Source of the DNA: Shewanella sp. UCD-KL21
GTDB lineage: Bacteria > Pseudomonadota > Gammaproteobacteria > Enterobacterales > Shewanellaceae
Length of the DNA: 64,000 nucleotides
NCBI RefSeq assembly: GCF_001957135.1
Contig: NZ_MPHK01000003.1
Span: 1-64,000 of the forward strand
Direction: 5' to 3'
The translations under genes were made by a program, and so were the position numbers. Of the stretch, positions 60,390 through 64,000 are shown in pieces. The notes beneath the pieces were generated by a model. It searched no databases, was not told where the DNA came from, and saw only the letters and a program-made list of their open reading frames with translations. Position 1 is the stretch's first letter; every line of letters starts with the position of its first letter.

Positions 60390-61397
60390 ATGCAGGCGTT
60401 AGTCAATAAAATTTGGTATCAAGGCCACCACGCTAAGTGGTTATTATTACCCTTGAGTGCACTGTTTTGGTTGATATCCAGTGTCCGGCGCTGGGCATTT
60501 AAACTTGGTTTTAAACAAGCGCAAGTATTGGATGTACCTGTGGTGATTGTTGGCAATATTACTGCTGGTGGCAGTGGTAAAACCCCAACGGTTATTTACT
60601 TGATTAACTTATTACGCCAGCAAGGCTTCACCCCAGGGGTGATAAGTCGTGGCTATGGTGTCAATATTGATGGAGTAAAAACCGTCAAGGCAACCGCTAA
60701 TGCCGCTGATGTGGGTGATGAACCGGCAATGATTGTGGCTCGAACTCAAGTACCTATGGTGGTCGGGGCGAAACGCATTGACGCCGCCAAGCAGTTACTG
60801 AGTGAAACCAATGTCGATGTGATTATTAGTGATGATGGCTTACAGCATTATGCGCTAGCACGTGATATTGAGATCAATATTGTTGATGGTCAGCGCCGTT
60901 ATGGTAATCAGTGTTTAATACCTGCAGGCCCGTTACGTGAAGGCTTATGGCGTTTAAATCGCATTGATTGGGTATTAAATAATGGCGGCAAGGTGCAAGG
61001 CAATGAAGTCGCGATGAGTTTAATGCCGGCAGACCTCAAGCCAGTTAAACCCAATTCAACTCAGCAATGGCAACCACAAGTTGCTATTGCAATGGCTGGT
61101 ATTGGTAACCCTCAACGTTTTTTCGACAGTTTAGCATCGCAGGGGTATAGCCTTGTGCAGACTAAAGCTTTTGAAGATCATCAAGCATTTGATGAAAATG
61201 AACTAAAACAGCTTTCACAGCAGCATCCATTGATCATGACCGAGAAAGATGCGGTTAAATGTCGCGATTTTGCACAAGATAACTGGTGGTATTTGCCAGT
61301 AAATGCGAAGCTTAATACTGAATTTGATACCGCTTTTTTGAATAGACTTAACCAAGTCATAAAAGATAAACAAGGAAACCTCCATGGCGTTCGATAA
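60390..61397 (+). CDS. lpxK: Tetraacyldisaccharide 4'-kinase LpxK
   Basis: This 335-residue enzyme phosphorylates the 4' position of the lipid A disaccharide at the inner membrane. It has an N-terminal membrane-binding helix ([20 protein letters not shown]), the P-loop [12 protein letters not shown] (~51-62) and the [15 protein letters not shown] motif. It abuts msbA and overlaps the Trm112 gene by 14 nt. Length and order are standard. Confidence 0.96.
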   Translation: MQALVNKIWYQGHHAKWLLLPLSALFWLISSVRRWAFKLGFKQAQVLDVPVVIVGNITAGGSGKTPTVIYLINLLRQQGFTPGVISRGYGVNIDGVKTVKATANAADVGDEPAMIVARTQVPMVVGAKRIDAAKQLLSETNVDVIISDDGLQHYALARDIEINIVDGQRRYGNQCLIPAGPLREGLWRLNRIDWVLNNGGKVQGNEVAMSLMPADLKPVKPNSTQQWQPQVAIAMAGIGNPQRFFDSLASQGYSLVQTKAFEDHQAFDENELKQLSQQHPLIMTEKDAVKCRDFAQDNWWYLPVNAKLNTEFDTAFLNRLNQVIKDKQGNLHGVR

Positions 61398-61557
61398 AAA
61401 ATTACTTGAGATTGTGGCTTGTCCGGTTTGTAAGGGAAAATTAGAATTCGATAAAGAAGCCGACCAGTTGATTTGTAAAGCAGATAAATTAGCTTACCCA
61501 ATCACTGAAGGTATTCCAGTGTTGCTGGAAAATAGAGCTGAGCCAATCGAGTCGTAA
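61384..61557 (+). CDS. ycaR: Trm112-family protein (YcaR-like)
   Basis: This 57-residue protein (below the length of many ORF lists) reads [20 protein letters not shown], with the CPxC pair, then [14 protein letters not shown], the Trm112/YcaR pattern. The AAGGA ribosome site lies ~9 nt before the ATG inside lpxK, and the start overlaps the lpxK end by 14 nt. Proteins of this family activate methyltransferases in eukaryotes; the bacterial role is unclear. In E. coli ycaR is likewise in the msbA-lpxK cluster. Confidence 0.93.
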   Translation: MAFDKKLLEIVACPVCKGKLEFDKEADQLICKADKLAYPITEGIPVLLENRAEPIES

Positions 61558-61571
61558 TTTGATTGTTATCG

Positions 61572-61597
61572 AAAAAGCGCCTTAATGGCGCTTTTTT
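61572..61597. terminator. Terminator of the comEC-msbA-lpxK cluster
   Basis: A 10-bp stem (AAAAAGCGCC/GGCGCTTTTT) with six T; the symmetry allows use by the convergent metallo-hydrolase gene too. Confidence 0.88.
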
Positions 61598-61678
61598 ATG
61601 GCTGTTTATATCCTAGTTTGCATCACTATATTGCGCTGATAAATACAGTGTTAGCAGCCAATATAGGAAAGTTTTACG

Positions 61679-62542
61679 CTATTTTTTCAGTCCTTGATAA
61701 AGAGTATCAATCCATTTTTCTTCGGATATGAAATTCCAACTCCAATTTTTCCATTTCTTATGCATTCCTTTCGCTTGAATATTGGCTAACGAGTGGCCTT
61801 CTTGGATATTCTTGTTCATCCAATTAATGGAATGATCCAGCATATGCTTAAATTTCATGAGATCATCTTTATTAGCAAGTGCACCATGACCTGGGATCAC
61901 TTGGGTGTCATTATCCATTGATGCGAGTAATTTAGCGACATTGTCACGATAGCCAAGTACAGATCCGCCGCCCTTTAAATCAATATATGGAAAACGGTCT
62001 TTAAAAAACAAATCCCCCATGTGCACAATGTTGGCATTTTTCCACATCACAACACTATCCCCGTCAGTATGGCCAGGCCCGAGGTGCTTCACCACCAAAG
62101 TATCCTTGTTAAAATGAATTGATATATCAGTCGCGTAGGTGACAACAGGTAGCGCAGATTTTGGCGTATCTTTATCGGCGCTGAGCCGAGTTAGTACATT
62201 GTCATGGGCAAAAATAATCGCTTGCTCACCAAAGTGGGCATTACCCCCAGTATGATCCCCATGATAGTGGGTATTGATGACATACTTGGGGCTGCCGGGC
62301 TGGATTTTATTTAATGATTGGCTAATTTTGTTCGCCAGCGGCGCAAATTGATCATCGATTATCAATATGCCATCACTGCCGGCTGACACGCCAATATTAC
62401 CGCCAGATCCCACAAACATATAAGCAGTGTCACTGAGTTGTGTTGAGCTAATTTGTACATCTTTGAAGCGGTCATCATCAGCCACAGCGCTAGATGTTAT
62501 TAGTGATAATGCCAGTAAACTTGTTTTAATTTTATGCTTCAT
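61679..62542 (-). CDS. Exported MBL-fold metallo-hydrolase
   Basis: The 287-residue product has a signal peptide (MKHKIKTSLLALSLITSSAVA) and a metallo-beta-lactamase fold with the metal motif HYHGDHTGGNAHFG (HxHxDH, ~92-105), PGHTDGDSVV and the late His in VIPGHGAL. It is periplasmic. The HxHxDH with GHTDGDSV resembles quinoprotein-relay or B3-like relatives more than true beta-lactamases, so I do not call it a resistance gene. The RND pump gene is co-directional, 63 bp upstream. Confidence 0.9.
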   Translation of the reverse strand: MKHKIKTSLLALSLITSSAVADDDRFKDVQISSTQLSDTAYMFVGSGGNIGVSAGSDGILIIDDQFAPLANKISQSLNKIQPGSPKYVINTHYHGDHTGGNAHFGEQAIIFAHDNVLTRLSADKDTPKSALPVVTYATDISIHFNKDTLVVKHLGPGHTDGDSVVMWKNANIVHMGDLFFKDRFPYIDLKGGGSVLGYRDNVAKLLASMDNDTQVIPGHGALANKDDLMKFKHMLDHSINWMNKNIQEGHSLANIQAKGMHKKWKNWSWNFISEEKWIDTLYQGLKK

Positions 62543-62605
62543 TTGTCGTCCTTTAATGTAAAGCGCCTCATTAATCGCTTAATGTTGCGCTTGCTTGCAT
62601 CCTGA

Positions 62606-64000
62606 TTACACTGTCCAAGGTAGCAGTTTTTTGGCTCGTTTGTCAGCAGAAGCTAATTTTATCGATGACTGATAACGTATGCGATAAAGCGCCTGATAAC
62701 AAAGCGGCACCAAGTACAAACTGGTAACAGTTGAGAACGACAGTCCGCCAATAATGGCGATTGCCATTGGCGAATAAGGTGGTCCTCCGCCGCCAATTTG
62801 AGTGTCGCCCATTGCTAAAGGCACTAAGCCTAACACTGTGGTAGCAACCGTCATCAATACAGGGCGTAAACGGGTAATACAGATGGCTAAGATAGATTCA
62901 GATAAATCGGTTAATTTAGGCGTTTTTTGATTTATTTGGTCAACCAAAACAATGCCATTGTTTACTACGATACCCATTAAGATAAGGATCCCTATCATTG
63001 CCATTACCGACATAGGTGTTGCTGAAATCCACAGTGCCCAAAATACCCCAGTGATAGAGAACAAGATTGAACTGATAATGGCGGTTGGTAATAACAGTGA
63101 TTCAAATAAGGCAGCCATCACAATATAAATCATGATTAATGCCAAAATCATATTTACTGCCATGACGGATTGCTCTTCATCTTGACGCTCAAACCCGCCA
63201 CGTAGCGAGTAGTCATATCCATAAGGGAAGTTGACATTGGCCATTACCTTTTCAATCTGCTCTTGGGCTTCTTCAGTGGTAATGTCATTCACGTTTGCGC
63301 CAATCGACAGCGCAGTTTGGCGATTAAAGTGGCGTATGGTATCAAAGCGGGGCTGTATCTTAATATTGGCGAGATTATCTAAGCTATATAGGCGCTCACC
63401 TTTACGAATGATCGGTAATTGTTTTAGCTGCTCTAATGATCGCTGCCAGCTTTTATCATAGGCGAGCTCAATGCGTAATTCGCCATTAGGATCATGCCTA
63501 TAAGAACGAAGCGGTGCACCGCGTAGCGCCATGGAAATGTGAGAGGCGATTTCGTTAAGTTTTAAATCTAATCTTGCCGCCATTTCACGATCGATTGTAA
63601 TCACCACTTCTTGCTGAGCAGAACTGACTTCAGAGCGCACATCTTCAAGCCCTTCAATGGCGCTAAGCAGAGGTACGACTTGTTCACTTAAGCGAATTAA
63701 CTCTGAGGTCGAGCGACCGGTTAAGGTGACTCTTAAGCCTGAGTTTTCATTGCCCCAACCAAATTGTGGCTTGGCTGCGGCATATTTAGGGAAACCTTCA
63801 CGTATGGTTTCTTTCAATTCAGACATTGGCGTTTCAATATCTTTTTGCAGTAGTAGCGTGGTTTGAATATTGTCTGCTGAGTAATAACTGTAAACAGAAT
63901 CAATCATAAAGGCCTCTTTATTGGCATAAAGATAATCTTCCATTTGATTGATCATCGCTTCAGTGACTTTTAAATTGTGGCGACCTTCTAATTGATAATT
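62606..64000 (-). CDS. RND efflux permease, C-terminal part (truncated by window)
   Basis: Only the last ~465 residues of an RND inner-membrane pump are inside the window; the frame is open to the edge, so the 5' end lies beyond 64000. Visible are the second periplasmic (porter) domain and the last membrane bundle: MIYIVMAALFESLLLPTAI, MIGILILMGIVVNNGIVLVDQI and CITRLRPVLMTVATTVLGLVPLA. It belongs to the AcrB/HAE superfamily of export pumps; the substrate and partner protein cannot be seen here. Confidence 0.9.
   Translation of the reverse strand, partial: NYQLEGRHNLKVTEAMINQMEDYLYANKEAFMIDSVYSYYSADNIQTTLLLQKDIETPMSELKETIREGFPKYAAAKPQFGWGNENSGLRVTLTGRSTSELIRLSEQVVPLLSAIEGLEDVRSEVSSAQQEVVITIDREMAARLDLKLNEIASHISMALRGAPLRSYRHDPNGELRIELAYDKSWQRSLEQLKQLPIIRKGERLYSLDNLANIKIQPRFDTIRHFNRQTALSIGANVNDITTEEAQEQIEKVMANVNFPYGYDYSLRGGFERQDEEQSVMAVNMILALIMIYIVMAALFESLLLPTAIISSILFSITGVFWALWISATPMSVMAMIGILILMGIVVNNGIVLVDQINQKTPKLTDLSESILAICITRLRPVLMTVATTVLGLVPLAMGDTQIGGGGPPYSPMAIAIIGGLSFSTVTSLYLVPLCYQALYRIRYQSSIKLASADKRAKKLLPWTV

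Noticed and set aside
61679-62542. Beta-lactamase (B3) call for the MBL-fold protein
   Set aside because: HxHxDH is shared by many hydrolases of this fold; GHTDGDSV and overall sequence do not single out beta-lactamases, so resistance is not supported.

Overview
The window looks like a chromosome segment of a marine gammaproteobacterium of the Shewanella type. This is inference from gene content: AT-rich coding, a 5S rRNA followed directly by tRNA-Asp, the D-lactate pair dld/lldP, CsiV next to Mfd, and the run lolCDE ... DUF2062/comEC-msbA-lpxK-Trm112. I could not run a phylogenetic assignment.

Layout. Positions 1-740 hold the end of an rrn operon (23S 3' end, 5S, tRNA-Asp, terminator). It is followed to 1400 by a tandem array of about 195-bp units. 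Each unit is a decayed tRNA-Asp copy carrying two small palindromic insertions plus an identical terminator hairpin. From 1.6 to 20.2 kb there is a c-di-GMP protein with a degenerate GGDEF, a BaeSR-like two-component system facing two small genes, a double-domain PTPS/QueD-like protein, an M23 peptidase, YecM, an L,D-transpeptidase, a voltage-gated K+ channel overlapping a MATE exporter, a giant DUF748 protein and small housekeeping or unknown genes. From 20.3 to 31 kb lie asnB, an M28 peptidase, nagD and the lactate genes dld-lldP, mostly on the minus strand. From 31 to 35 kb is a less conserved stretch: an FG-GAP lipoprotein, an orphan 169-residue protein, and a LysR regulator divergent from a 33-residue ORF. 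From 35 to 47 kb is core genome: sdaA, nagZ, csiV-mfd, a possible PilZ-like protein and lolCDE. From 48.6 to 55.4 kb is an accessory patch: a transposase remnant, 136-bp direct repeats, gltS, an IS110/IS1111-type insertion sequence, an oxidoreductase, a LysR regulator and an acetyltransferase. The window closes with DUF2062, comEC, msbA-lpxK-Trm112 (lipid A export and synthesis), an exported metallo-hydrolase and the C-terminal part of an RND efflux pump that runs off the edge.

How the genes work together. Envelope maintenance dominates: msbA/lpxK (lipid A), lolCDE (lipoprotein sorting), csiV, nagZ, the L,D-transpeptidase and M23 (peptidoglycan), and BaeSR-like signalling. Lactate uptake and oxidation (lldP-dld), serine deamination (sdaA) and glutamate uptake (gltS) supply carbon and nitrogen.

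The observations most worth a second look are the tRNA-Asp-derived array at 0.7-1.4 kb, the IS1111-type element with a 290-bp non-coding region that could encode a bridge/seek RNA, the BaeSR-like system with its small-protein partners, the channel/MATE overlap, and the unlisted 33-residue ORF opposite a LysR gene. I did not find a clear multi-gene defence system or CRISPR array.
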